From contig SUZG01000002.1 in assembly GCA_015060015.1 (NCBI GenBank), positions 1 through 64,000 on the forward strand: a DNA stretch of 64,000 nucleotides. Reading direction: 5' to 3'. The first letter of the stretch is position 1, and each line of letters starts with the position of its first letter. Below the pieces are notes generated by a model. It did not search any database, was not told where the DNA came from, and saw only the letters and a list, made by a program, of their open reading frames with translations. This DNA comes from Rikenellaceae bacterium (GTDB taxonomy: Bacteria > Bacteroidota > Bacteroidia > Bacteroidales > Rikenellaceae). The translations under genes were made by a program, and so were the position numbers. Positions 8,207 to 16,597 of the stretch are shown piece by piece.

Positions 8207-10012
8207 ATGCAAAAACTTCGTAACATTGCGATAATCGCCCATGTCGATCATGGCAAGACAACGCTTGTTGACAAGATGATTGTAGCAGGCCATCTGCTGC
8301 GTGGCGACAACAACACGGGCGACCTTATAATGGACAACAACGACCTGGAACGCGAACGCGGTATCACCATTCTCTCGAAGAACGTGTCGGTTATCTACAA
8401 AGATTACAAAATCAACATCATCGACACTCCGGGGCACGCCGACTTCGGTGGCGAGGTGGAACGCGTACTCAATATGTGCGACGGTGTATTGCTTTTGGTT
8501 GATGCCTTCGAAGGTACTATGCCACAGACACGTTTCGTATTGCAGAAGGCTCTCTCTCTCGGCAAGAAGCCGATTGTGGTAATCAACAAGGTGGATAAGC
8601 CCAACTGCCGTCCCGAGGTGGTTAATGAGCAGGTCTTTGACCTTATGTTTTCTCTCAATGCCACAGAGGAGCAGCTGGACTACAAGACCATTTACGGCTC
8701 GGCAAAGCAGGGTTGGATGTCGCACGTCTGGAACGAGCCAACAGACTCCATCACTCCGCTTTTGGAGGCCATTATCGATGAGATTCCCGCACCGGAAGTA
8801 GCGGAGGGTACTCCACAGATGCTTATCACATCGCTGGAATACTCACCCTACGTAGGTCGTATTGCAGTGGGTAAGATTACTCGCGGCGAGTTGCACGCAG
8901 GACAGAATGTGACACTCGCCAAGCGTGACGGCGAGACCAAGATTAAGACCCGCATCAAGGAGTTGATGGTCTTTGACGGTCTGGGCAAGACAAAGGTCGA
9001 GAAGGTTGAGTGCGGCGAGATATGTGCCTTGATAGGCATTGAGGGCTTTGAGATTGGCGATACGATTTGCGACTTTGAAAACCCCGAGCCGCTGCCACCC
9101 ATCAAGATTGACGAGCCGACAATGTCGATGCTCTTCACAATCAACAACTCGCCCTTCTTTGGCAAGGATGGCAAGTATGTAACCTCTCGCCACATCAAGG
9201 AACGTCTTGACCGCGAGCTGGAGAAGAATCTGGCGCTGCGTGTAGAGCCGGGTCAGAATGCCGACTCGTTCATCGTCTATGGTCGTGGCGTGTTGCATCT
9301 CTCGGTATTGGTGGAGACGATGCGTCGCGAGGGCTACGAATTACAGGTTGGTCAGCCAAAGGTTATCATCAAGGAGATTGACGGCGTTAAGTGCGAGCCT
9401 GTCGAGGAGATGACGGTAGATTGCCCCGACGAATATGCCGGAACAGTGATTGAGATGGTCACCAAACGCAGAGGTAACCTTGTGAATATGGAGTCTGACG
9501 GCGAACGTACCCGTATGGAGTTTTTGGCTCCATCACGAGGCATCATCGGCCTGCGTTCAAATATGCTGACAGCAACAGCCGGAGAGGCTATTATGACTCA
9601 CCGCCTGAAAGATTTTGAGCCCTGGATGGGCGATATCGAGATGCGTACCAACGGCTCTCTCATTGCCTCGGAGACAGGTACGGCCTACGCCTACTCTATC
9701 GACAAGTTGCAGGACAGAGGCCGCTTCTTCATTTCGCCGATGGAGGAGGTCTATTGCGGTCAGGTTGTGGGTGAAAGTACCCGTCAGGGCGATATTACAA
9801 TCAACGTCACGAAGGCCAAGCAGCTTACAAATATGCGTGCTTCGGGAGCCGACGACAAGGCTGTGATTGTTCCGCCGAAGGTTTTTTCGTTGGAGGAGGC
9901 TTTGGAGTATATCAAGGCTGACGAATATGTTGAGATTACCCCCAAGTCGATGCGTCTGCGTAAAATCCTGCTCAACGAGATTGACCGCAAGCGTGCCGCA
10001 AAGCAGGAGTAA
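8207..10012 (+). CDS. typA: Translational GTPase TypA/BipA
   Basis: A ribosome-associated GTPase of the EF-G family involved in 50S maturation and stress adaptation. At 601 residues it has the standard size. Visible motifs: G1 AHVDHGKT (11-18), switch I region [11 protein letters not shown]3 DTPGHADF, and G4 NKVDK, followed by the beta-barrel, EF-G-like domains and the TypA-specific C-terminal domain (about 400-595). A bidirectional terminator follows immediately. The gene is followed on the opposite strand by a DUF454 gene. Confidence 0.97.
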   Translation: MQKLRNIAIIAHVDHGKTTLVDKMIVAGHLLRGDNNTGDLIMDNNDLERERGITILSKNVSVIYKDYKINIIDTPGHADFGGEVERVLNMCDGVLLLVDAFEGTMPQTRFVLQKALSLGKKPIVVINKVDKPNCRPEVVNEQVFDLMFSLNATEEQLDYKTIYGSAKQGWMSHVWNEPTDSITPLLEAIIDEIPAPEVAEGTPQMLITSLEYSPYVGRIAVGKITRGELHAGQNVTLAKRDGETKIKTRIKELMVFDGLGKTKVEKVECGEICALIGIEGFEIGDTICDFENPEPLPPIKIDEPTMSMLFTINNSPFFGKDGKYVTSRHIKERLDRELEKNLALRVEPGQNADSFIVYGRGVLHLSVLVETMRREGYELQVGQPKVIIKEIDGVKCEPVEEMTVDCPDEYAGTVIEMVTKRRGNLVNMESDGERTRMEFLAPSRGIIGLRSNMLTATAGEAIMTHRLKDFEPWMGDIEMRTNGSLIASETGTAYAYSIDKLQDRGRFFISPMEEVYCGQVVGESTRQGDITINVTKAKQLTNMRASGADDKAVIVPPKVFSLEEALEYIKADEYVEITPKSMRLRKILLNEIDRKRAAKQE

Positions 10013-10020
10013 AAAAAAGA

Positions 10021-10050
10021 GAGGTTGTCAAGGACAGCCTCTTTTTATTT
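10021..10050. terminator. Bidirectional terminator after typA
   Basis: GAGGTTGTC-aag-GACAGCCTC hairpin flanked by an A run and a T run between convergent genes. Confidence 0.88.
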
Positions 10051-10416
10051 TTTCAATGTGGTATACGAGAGTATATGCCACGTTATGGCAGCCGCAAGCA
10101 ACAACAGCCCAATCTGTGCCCACCACCACTCATCGACAACGGCCAAGATGCAATAGCCCAGCGTGAGCCACACAAGCGTAACCGACACAATCTTCACTCG
10201 CAGCGGGATGGCGTGATGCTCTCTGAAATTACGGATATATTCGCCTAAATGCGGATGATTAAGCAGCCAATCATACAGTCGTGGCGAAGAACGCACAAAA
10301 CACCACGCTGCAAGCAGCAACAAAGGGGTTGTAGGCAACAACGGAAGGAATATTCCAAGTATGCCCAAGCCCAACGACACCACACCCAATATGACCAATG
10401 CAATTTTCACGGCCAC
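10045..10416 (-). CDS. DUF454 (YbaN-like) inner-membrane protein
   Basis: A 123-residue protein matching the YbaN/DUF454 pattern. An N-terminal hydrophobic hairpin has GVVSLGLGILGIFLPLLPTT (about 12-31), then a short amphipathic segment FVRSSPRLYDWLLNHPHLG that is the family signature, and two further helices (about 75-115). Biochemical function is unknown for the family. It overlaps the terminator stem tail of typA and is divergent from rpiB. Confidence 0.85.
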   Translation of the reverse strand: MAVKIALVILGVVSLGLGILGIFLPLLPTTPLLLLAAWCFVRSSPRLYDWLLNHPHLGEYIRNFREHHAIPLRVKIVSVTLVWLTLGYCILAVVDEWWWAQIGLLLLAAAITWHILSYTTLKK

Positions 10417-10475
10417 AAAAATAACAATTTACCAATAAATAGATGTTACATAATAGAAAATCAATAAAAATTTCT

Positions 10476-10483
10476 TAAATTTG
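10476..10483 (+). promoter_or_regulatory. Putative -7 box for rpiB
   Basis: TAAATTTG lies 28 nt before the rpiB start; the -33 box is not clear. Confidence 0.4.
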
Positions 10484-10511
10484 TACAACTGATAATTAAA
10501 CTCACAAAACA

Positions 10512-10946
10512 ATGAAAAAATTGGGTATCGCCTGCGACCACGCAGGCTACGATATGAAGGAGTTTTTGGTGGGATACCTCTCATCAAAAGGCTATGAGAT
10601 GATTGATTTTGGTACGCACTCGGAGGAGAGCATCGACTACCCCGACTTTGGCCACGCCTTGGCGGAGGCTGTCGAGGCAGGCGAGGTTGAGCAGGGCATC
10701 GGCCTTTGCGGCTCTGGCGAGGGTATGGCAATGACACTCAACAAGCATCAGGGCATACGTGCCGGACTGTGCTGGAGTGAGGAGATTGCAGGACTTATCC
10801 GTCAGCATAACGACGCCAATGTGGTTGTTTTGCCGGCTCGCTTCATCTCAAACGACGAGGCTATCGCCATTGTCGATAAGTTCCTCGCAACGGACTTTGA
10901 GGGCGGTCGTCACATCCGCCGCGTGGAGAAGATTGCCTGCAAGTAA
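10512..10946 (+). CDS. rpiB: Ribose-5-phosphate isomerase B
   Basis: Interconverts ribose 5-phosphate and ribulose 5-phosphate in the non-oxidative pentose phosphate pathway; RpiB/LacAB fold. The 144-residue protein has the family landmarks IACDHAGYDMKE (about 6-17), GLCGSGEGMAMTLNK with the catalytic Cys (about 66-80), and the phosphate-binding R after HNDANV. Length is normal. The pathway partner rpe lies about 1.6 kb downstream, separated by two outer-membrane protein genes, so the two are not in one operon. Confidence 0.95.
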   Translation: MKKLGIACDHAGYDMKEFLVGYLSSKGYEMIDFGTHSEESIDYPDFGHALAEAVEAGEVEQGIGLCGSGEGMAMTLNKHQGIRAGLCWSEEIAGLIRQHNDANVVVLPARFISNDEAIAIVDKFLATDFEGGRHIRRVEKIACK

Positions 10947-10963
10947 CCTTCTTTGGCACAATA

Positions 10964-11001
10964 AAAGAGGTGTGTTGTTTAGCAAAACGACACACCTCTT
11001 T
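10964..11001. terminator. Bidirectional terminator between rpiB and OMP gene
   Basis: AAAGAGGTGTGTTGTTT / ACGACACACCTCTTT stem around AGCAAA, with A and T runs, between convergent genes. Confidence 0.9.
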
Positions 11002-11023
11002 GTTCATACGATATCACAACTAT

Positions 11024-11656
11024 CTAAAACATATAGGAAGCTCCGATATAAAAATTGCGATTTTTAATATCCAGTCCTTCGACATTCGAGATATCGACCA
11101 GACCCCAGTCGTAGCCTGCGAAGATGCGGTAGTGTTTGAACATACTCACTCCGGCACGCACACCCAAACCGAAATCAAAGCGTTTCAGATTATCACCGGA
11201 GAAAGCTTCCGGATTGCTTTTCGCCCCCGAAACAAAATACTTTTCGGTACCGAACAGACCTATACCGAAGTATGGGCCAAACGAGCCGAACACTCCGAAC
11301 CCACTCTCGCCAAAGGTGTAGTGATAGCCTATATGCATAGGAATCTCCAGATAGTAGGGACGAGATGAGACATTGACATACTTTTCATCCTTGAAACCCA
11401 TATATTCAGCACCCTTTGAACTTAATGTAGCCTCTGTATCGAAATACATTCCACGCAAAAGGAACGAGGCGTCCATCTCCATACGAAAACCGGCCTTAAA
11501 GCCGACTCGCGAATCGGTACTGACACCAAAACCGATGGCATCCATTGAATAGGTGCTGAAATTGGCTGCTCCGACGACGCCATAACGCAGTGTCTGTGCA
11601 GAGGCCATTGATGAGGTTATTACAGCAATAACCAACAGAGGTAAAAACTTTTTCAT
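11024..11656 (-). CDS. PorT-family outer-membrane beta-barrel protein (copy 1)
   Basis: A 210-residue secreted protein with a signal peptide (about 1-20, ending SMASAQ). It has alternating beta strands, a glycine/aromatic-rich sequence and a C-terminal aromatic (SYMF), as in Bacteroidota small 8-strand barrels (PorT/OmpW-like group). It resembles the next gene upstream (11768-12376): both share LKRFDFGL, GPYFGIGLFG-type and VGFKAGF-type segments, so the pair is a tandem duplication. Specific cargo or function is not predictable. It probably follows the 11768 gene after that gene's own terminator. Confidence 0.8.
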   Translation of the reverse strand: MKKFLPLLVIAVITSSMASAQTLRYGVVGAANFSTYSMDAIGFGVSTDSRVGFKAGFRMEMDASFLLRGMYFDTEATLSSKGAEYMGFKDEKYVNVSSRPYYLEIPMHIGYHYTFGESGFGVFGSFGPYFGIGLFGTEKYFVSGAKSNPEAFSGDNLKRFDFGLGVRAGVSMFKHYRIFAGYDWGLVDISNVEGLDIKNRNFYIGASYMF

Positions 11657-11691
11657 AATATCAGTGTTTTAATATTTCACACGATATTATG

Positions 11692-11729
11692 CAAAAAAGA
11701 TGCGAGAATATATTTCCCGCATCTTTTTA
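11692..11729 (-). terminator. Terminator of the second PorT-like gene
   Basis: On the minus strand AAAAAGATGCGGG, a loop, then CGCATCTTTTTT; it lies between the two tandem OMP genes. Confidence 0.82.
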
Positions 11730-11767
11730 CTCTGTGCGAGGCCTCCGCCCCACTCTGACAGCCTCGT

Positions 11768-12376
11768 TTAGAACAAGAACGCTGTACCGATGTAGATATT
11801 CTTTGAACGATGCTTCAACTTGGTATCTGCCTCGGGAGATGTCTTGGCAACATTGATAAGGCCCTGATCAAAGCCTACAAAGAACTGCCATTTGTTCCAC
11901 AACTCAACGCCGAGATTATAGTTCAAACCGAAATCGAAACGCTTCAAAACCTGACCAAAAGCATCACTCTTAATCTTGTCATCACCTACCTTCGCAACGG
12001 TCTTGCCCAAAATACCCAAACCGAAGTAAGGACCAAGGCCGGCCATAATCTGTACACTCTCGGCAACGCGGAAACGATAACCAAAGTTAAGGGGTATCTC
12101 CAAGTAACCCAGATTGTTGTGTACTCCAGACCAAGAAGCACCCTTCAATGTATAAATGAACTTACCGTCAAGGTAGAAACCCCTTGCGATAATATCGGTA
12201 CAATCTCTCTCTGCCTTGATACCGGCCTGAAAACCTACGTGACAATCTGATGATGCACTCTTGACACCTCTCAACCACGAGAAATTAACTGATGCAGTAG
12301 GGCCCCAGCGGAACTCCTGTGCAGAAATAGTTGTCGCAACCAACAGAGCAACAACCGCTACTATAAACTTCTTCAT
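11768..12376 (-). CDS. PorT-family outer-membrane beta-barrel protein (copy 2)
   Basis: I place the start at the ATG at 12376 (MKKFIVAVVALLVATTISA), because this gives a clean signal peptide; the longer track ORF from 12418 would add 14 unconvincing residues. The mature part, about 180 residues, is a small barrel with repeated aromatic beta strands ending in FLF. It is a paralogue of the adjacent 11024-11656 gene (shared GLGPYFGLGILG and LKRFDFGLNYNLGVE segments). It has its own terminator. Outer-membrane location is inferred; function unknown. Confidence 0.8.
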   Translation of the reverse strand: MKKFIVAVVALLVATTISAQEFRWGPTASVNFSWLRGVKSASSDCHVGFQAGIKAERDCTDIIARGFYLDGKFIYTLKGASWSGVHNNLGYLEIPLNFGYRFRVAESVQIMAGLGPYFGLGILGKTVAKVGDDKIKSDAFGQVLKRFDFGLNYNLGVELWNKWQFFVGFDQGLINVAKTSPEADTKLKHRSKNIYIGTAFLF

Positions 12377-12507
12377 TCTCTTTATTGTTTTTAGTTTTGT
12401 TATCTTTTGACAACACAAATATAGTACTTTTTAACACACAAGCAAAAGAAAATGTAATTAACATAACATATCGGGGATATTTTTGCGAAAATTCATCACT
12501 ATTTTCG

Positions 12508-12515
12508 TATCTTTG
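12508..12515 (+). promoter_or_regulatory. Putative -7 box for rpe operon
   Basis: TATCTTTG lies 28 nt before rpe; a TTTTG at 12481-12485 lies 22 nt upstream, slightly longer than the usual spacing. Confidence 0.5.
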
Positions 12516-12542
12516 CCTTTGGAAACATAAAAAACTGATACT

Positions 12543-13196
12543 ATGCGACGTATTATCTCTCCATCAATGCTATCGGCCGATTTCGGCAACCTTGAACGCG
12601 ACACCCTGATGATTGACCGCAGTGCGGCAGAGTGGGTACACATCGACGTTATGGATGGTGTTTTTGTGCCGAACATATCATTTGGATTCCCCGTAATGAA
12701 GCCTATCCGCAAGGCCACAAAAAAGGTTCTGGATGTGCATCTGATGATTGTTGAGCCGGAGAAATATGTTGCTCGTTTCGCCGAGGCAGGAGCCGACTAT
12801 GTTACGTTCCACTACGAAGCGACTACAGACATTCAGAAGTGCATCGACCTCACTCGCGAGGCGGGTGCAAAGGTGGGCATCTCGATAAAACCCGCCACGC
12901 CGGCATCTGTTCTGCGAGAGTGGTTGCCGCAATTAGACCTTGTGTTGGTAATGAGTGTCGAGCCGGGCTTTGGCGGACAGTCGTTTATGCCCAACTCCAT
13001 AGGCAAGTGCGAGGAGCTGACGGCAATGAAGCAGGAGATGGGCGTGGATACCATTATCGAGGTCGATGGAGGCATTTCGTCAAAAAATGCGGCTCTGCTC
13101 TTTAATGCAGGTGCCGAGGCTCTGGTCGCTGGAAGTGCTGTATTTGGAGCAGCAGACCCCGAAGCCGAAATTGTAAATATGATTAACGCAGAGTAG
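12543..13196 (+). CDS. rpe: Ribulose-phosphate 3-epimerase
   Basis: Epimerises ribulose 5-phosphate to xylulose 5-phosphate in the pentose phosphate pathway; TIM barrel. The 217-residue protein shows the expected ISPSMLSADFGNL start, VHIDVMDGVFVPNISFG with metal ligands, DVHLMI, VMSVEPGFGGQSF, and the phosphate site VDGGI and VAGSAVF. The stop is followed after one base by the GTG start of the ABC-F gene, so the two are tightly co-transcribed and probably coupled. Confidence 0.97.
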   Translation: MRRIISPSMLSADFGNLERDTLMIDRSAAEWVHIDVMDGVFVPNISFGFPVMKPIRKATKKVLDVHLMIVEPEKYVARFAEAGADYVTFHYEATTDIQKCIDLTREAGAKVGISIKPATPASVLREWLPQLDLVLVMSVEPGFGGQSFMPNSIGKCEELTAMKQEMGVDTIIEVDGGISSKNAALLFNAGAEALVAGSAVFGAADPEAEIVNMINAE

Positions 13197-13197
13197 A

Positions 13198-15129
13198 GTG
13201 ATTTCATTAGATAACCTTACGGTCAGCTATGGCGGCTGGACGCTTTTTGACAACATATCGTTTCTCATAAACGAGAAGGACCGCATAGGTCTTGTCGGCA
13301 AAAACGGAGCCGGCAAGACTACCCTCCTACGCATCATCACAGGTGAGCAGCAACCCACCGAGGGTGCTGTTACGATAAATGGAGAATGTACCATTGGTTA
13401 CCTGCCGCAGCAGATGCGGGTGGCCGACACTACGACATTGAAGGCCGAGACCGAGAAGGCTTTTGACGAGGTGTTGCGTCTGGAAGCAGAGATTAACACT
13501 TTGACGGGCGAGATTTCGGAACGCACCGATTACGAGTCGGAGGAGTATGCCACACTGCTGCATCGCCTGAACGACGCACAGGACCACTACCACATTCTGG
13601 GTGGCGACACACGCGAGGCCGATATCGAAAAGACACTGCTCGGACTTGGTTTCAAGAGAGAGGATTTCGGTCGTGCAACGAGTGAGTTTTCGGGTGGCTG
13701 GCGTATGCGTATCGAGCTGGCAAAGTTGTTGTTACGGCGACCATCTATATTTTTACTTGATGAGCCGACCAACCACCTCGACATTGAGAGTATTCAGTGG
13801 TTGGAGGAGTATCTGCGAACATATAACGGTGCAGTGCTTTTGATATCACACGACCGTGCATTTCTGGATAATGTAACGACCCGCACCATAGAGCTTTCGC
13901 TGGGACATATCTACGACTATAAAGTTCCATACTCAAAGTTTGTTGAGTTACGTGCCGAACGTCGTCAGCAGCAGTTGGCTGCTTACGAAAATCAGCAGAA
14001 GCTCATCGAGAAGACCGAAGAGTTTATCGAAAAATTCCGTTATAAGCCAACAAAGAGTAATCAGGTGCAGTCGCGTATCAAGCAGCTGGAACGCCTTGAC
14101 CGCATCGAGGTTGAGGAGGAGGATTTGGCTACGCTGAATATTAAGTTTCCACCCGCACCCCGTTCCGGACAGATTGTAGCGGAGATTAAGGAGGTTGGCA
14201 AGTCGTTTGGCGAAAAGCGTATCTTCTCGGGTGCTGATTTCACAATCGAACGCGGTCAGAAGATTGCCCTTGTGGGTCGTAATGGCGAGGGCAAGACCAC
14301 TATGGCCCGTATGATTATCGGCGAGTTGGAGGCAACCGAGGGCAGCATAAAGATTGGAGCAAATGTGAATATCGGCTACTACGCCCAGAATCAGGACGAC
14401 CTGATGGATGGCGAGTTCACCGTATTCGACACGCTGGACAGAGTTGCCGTAGGCGATATCCGTACCCGTCTGCGTGACATTTTGGGTGCATTTCTGTTCC
14501 GCGGCGAGGATATTGACAAAAAGGTAAAGGTACTGTCGGGTGGCGAACGCAGTCGTCTGGCTATGGCACGCCTGATGCTGGAGCCTTACAACCTGCTCGT
14601 TCTCGACGAGCCTACCAACCATATGGATATGCGGTCAAAGGATATCCTTAAACGTGCCATACAGAAGTATGACGGCACGGTGATTGTCGTGTCGCACGAC
14701 CGAGATTTTTTGGATGGCATGGTGGACCGCATATATGAGTTCCGCGATGGGGGTGTCAAAGAGTACCTTGGCGGCATATACTACTTCCTTGAAAAACGCA
14801 AATTGGAGTCGTTGCAGGAGCTGGAACGCAAAGACAAGCCCACCACTACGGCATCCACTACCGCACCCTCGTCGGGCAAACTCTCCTACGAGCAACGCAA
14901 GGAGCAGGAGAAGCAGATGCGTAAAATTCGCAAAACGATAGAGGGCATCGAGGCGGAGTTGGCCTCTATTGAGCAGCAGATAGCCGTCTACGACGAAAAA
15001 TTTGCTACCGCTACGGAATACAACGAGGCGGACTATGCGGCATACAACGAGCTTAAAACACGCTATGACCACCAGATGCACGAGTGGGAGAAGGCGTGCT
15101 ATGAATTGGAATTGATTGAAGAGGGATAA
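13198..15129 (+). CDS. ABC-F family ATPase
   Basis: A 643-residue soluble protein with two ABC cassettes and no membrane domain. The first cassette has Walker A GKNGAGKT (about 36-43) and signature FSGGWRMR; the second has Walker A GRNGEGKT and signature LSGGERSR, with DEPTNHLD/DEPTNHMD Walker B boxes. The linker between them contains the charged ABC-F helices (ENQQKLIEKTEEFIEKF). A C-terminal coiled-coil-like tail (about 540-640) resembles Uup/YdiF types. ABC-F proteins act at the ribosomal E-site; whether this one is housekeeping or gives antibiotic protection cannot be told. The start is GTG, one base after rpe. Confidence 0.93.
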   Translation: MISLDNLTVSYGGWTLFDNISFLINEKDRIGLVGKNGAGKTTLLRIITGEQQPTEGAVTINGECTIGYLPQQMRVADTTTLKAETEKAFDEVLRLEAEINTLTGEISERTDYESEEYATLLHRLNDAQDHYHILGGDTREADIEKTLLGLGFKREDFGRATSEFSGGWRMRIELAKLLLRRPSIFLLDEPTNHLDIESIQWLEEYLRTYNGAVLLISHDRAFLDNVTTRTIELSLGHIYDYKVPYSKFVELRAERRQQQLAAYENQQKLIEKTEEFIEKFRYKPTKSNQVQSRIKQLERLDRIEVEEEDLATLNIKFPPAPRSGQIVAEIKEVGKSFGEKRIFSGADFTIERGQKIALVGRNGEGKTTMARMIIGELEATEGSIKIGANVNIGYYAQNQDDLMDGEFTVFDTLDRVAVGDIRTRLRDILGAFLFRGEDIDKKVKVLSGGERSRLAMARLMLEPYNLLVLDEPTNHMDMRSKDILKRAIQKYDGTVIVVSHDRDFLDGMVDRIYEFRDGGVKEYLGGIYYFLEKRKLESLQELERKDKPTTTASTTAPSSGKLSYEQRKEQEKQMRKIRKTIEGIEAELASIEQQIAVYDEKFATATEYNEADYAAYNELKTRYDHQMHEWEKACYELELIEEG

Positions 15130-15250
15130 ACAAAAAAGCCGAGGAGTTTCACAACTGCCCGGCTTCGAGTGTTTAACTTATTAAATTACCATTATGGTAA
15201 AAATCAAAATCGTCACAAATATAGAAAGAAAATTAAAAATCCCCAAAACG

Positions 15251-15988
15251 ATGGAGAACAAAAATATAGTATTCGGTATTCGTCCCGTAGCCGAAGCGAT
15301 ACAATCTGGCAAACAAATCGAGAAACTCTACATCCGCAAGGGTGCCGAGGGTCAGTTGATGACCGAGCTACGCGACTTGGCATTCCGCCACCGCGTGCGT
15401 ATTCAGGAGGTACCTGTCGAGAAGCTGAACCGCCTTACCCGCCTCAATCATCAGGGCGTAGTGGCACAGATTGCACCTATCGAGTATGTCGAACTCGGCG
15501 ACATCATCGAACGTGTTCCCGAAGACGAGACACCTCTTATTGTACTGTTTGACGGCGTAACCGACGTGCGTAACTTCGGCGCTATCGCCCGTTCGGCAGA
15601 GTGTGCCGGCGCTCACGGACTTATCACACCGCTTAAAAACTCTGCCCCCGTCAATTCGGAGGCTATGCGTTCTTCGGCAGGTGCTTTGAACCGTATTCCC
15701 GTATGCCGTGTGGGCTCTATCCGCAACACACTAAAGGCTCTGCAAGCCGAAGGTTATCAGATTGTTGCCGCTACGGAGAAGAGTCGCAAGCTAATCTACG
15801 ATGCCGACCTTCGCCAGCCCACGGTGATTGTGATGGGTGCCGAGGATACAGGCATTTCGAAGGAGGTATTGAAACTCTGCAACGAGCAGGTGGCTATTCC
15901 TCTTATCGGCTCTATCGAGTCGTTAAATGTTTCGGCAGCGGCCGCTGTGATGCTCTTTGAAGTTGTCCGCCAACGCATAGGCGATTAA
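15251..15988 (+). CDS. rlmB: 23S rRNA (guanosine-2'-O-)-methyltransferase RlmB (TrmH/SpoU family)
   Basis: SAM-dependent 2'-O-ribose methyltransferase with a SPOUT knot; RlmB methylates a guanosine in the 23S peptidyl-transferase region. I place the start at ATG 15251 (MENKNIVFGIRP), matching the family N-terminus; the track ORF from 15194 adds 19 residues of lysine-rich leader. Motifs: the N-terminal RNA-binding domain (about 5-75), motif 1 DGVTDVRNFGAIARSAE, motif 2 IVMGAEDTGIS, and motif 3 SLNVSAAAAVMLFEVVRQR. The next gene begins one base after its stop. Confidence 0.9.
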   Translation: MENKNIVFGIRPVAEAIQSGKQIEKLYIRKGAEGQLMTELRDLAFRHRVRIQEVPVEKLNRLTRLNHQGVVAQIAPIEYVELGDIIERVPEDETPLIVLFDGVTDVRNFGAIARSAECAGAHGLITPLKNSAPVNSEAMRSSAGALNRIPVCRVGSIRNTLKALQAEGYQIVAATEKSRKLIYDADLRQPTVIVMGAEDTGISKEVLKLCNEQVAIPLIGSIESLNVSAAAAVMLFEVVRQRIGD

Positions 15989-15989
15989 G

Positions 15990-16547
15990 ATGAAATCGAC
16001 CGCTATCCACCCCACTTTGGGTGAGATTACCATATCCCGCACCCGTCGTTCGCGACGCATAACACTCAGCGTGCGACCTTCGGGCGAGGTGCGGCTATCT
16101 TTCCCGCCCTATGTTTCACAGCGTAGGGCGTTGGAGTTTTTGGAGAGTAAGCGAGAGTGGATATTGCGTGCCAAAGCGAAATATGCCGCACGCGAATCGC
16201 AACCCACCCTCTCGGCCGAAGATATTGAACGGCTGCGAGCCGAGGCAAAGGCCTACCTTCCGGCCCGCACCGAGGAGTTGGCTCGGCTTTTGGGTTTGCG
16301 ATACGGGAAGGTAACGATTCGTGCGACCCGTTCAAAATGGGGCTCCTGCACGGCACAGAACAACATTTCGTTGAGTCTGTTTCTGATGAATCTGCCGCCC
16401 CACCTTCGCGACTATGTTATCGTACACGAGCTATGTCACACGGTGCATCACAATCACTCCGCAGAGTTTCACGCCTTGGTGGATAAGTTGCTCGGTGGCA
16501 AAGAAAAAGTCCTCGCAAAGGAGTTGAGAGGATATTCAACAAGATAG
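15990..16547 (+). CDS. YgjP/M48-like zinc metalloprotease (DUF45)
   Basis: A 185-residue protein of the YgjP family (DUF45, SprT-like zincin). The signature WGSCTAQNNISLSLFLMNLP (about 116-135) is followed by the zinc motif VHELCHTVHHNHSAEFH (about 145-161), giving HExxH and a downstream His. The N-terminal part has the typical RRSRRITLSVRPSGEVRLSFP beta region. Physiological substrate is unknown. It starts one base after rlmB, so it belongs to the rpe-ABC-F-rlmB run, and ends at a strong bidirectional terminator. Confidence 0.88.
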   Translation: MKSTAIHPTLGEITISRTRRSRRITLSVRPSGEVRLSFPPYVSQRRALEFLESKREWILRAKAKYAARESQPTLSAEDIERLRAEAKAYLPARTEELARLLGLRYGKVTIRATRSKWGSCTAQNNISLSLFLMNLPPHLRDYVIVHELCHTVHHNHSAEFHALVDKLLGGKEKVLAKELRGYSTR

Positions 16548-16580
16548 AAAAAGGCTTGGAGTTGTTCCAAGCCTTTTTCT
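16548..16580. terminator. Bidirectional terminator between ygjP-like gene and potD
   Basis: AAAAAGGCTTGGA-gttg-TTCCAAGCCTTTTT perfect hairpin between convergent genes. Confidence 0.93.
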
Positions 16581-16597
16581 ATTTATCGCGTCTATTT

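Noticed and set aside
15133-15180. GCCG...CGGC hairpin between ABC-F and rlmB
   Set aside because: Short imperfect stem without a T tract; insufficient for a terminator or attenuator call.
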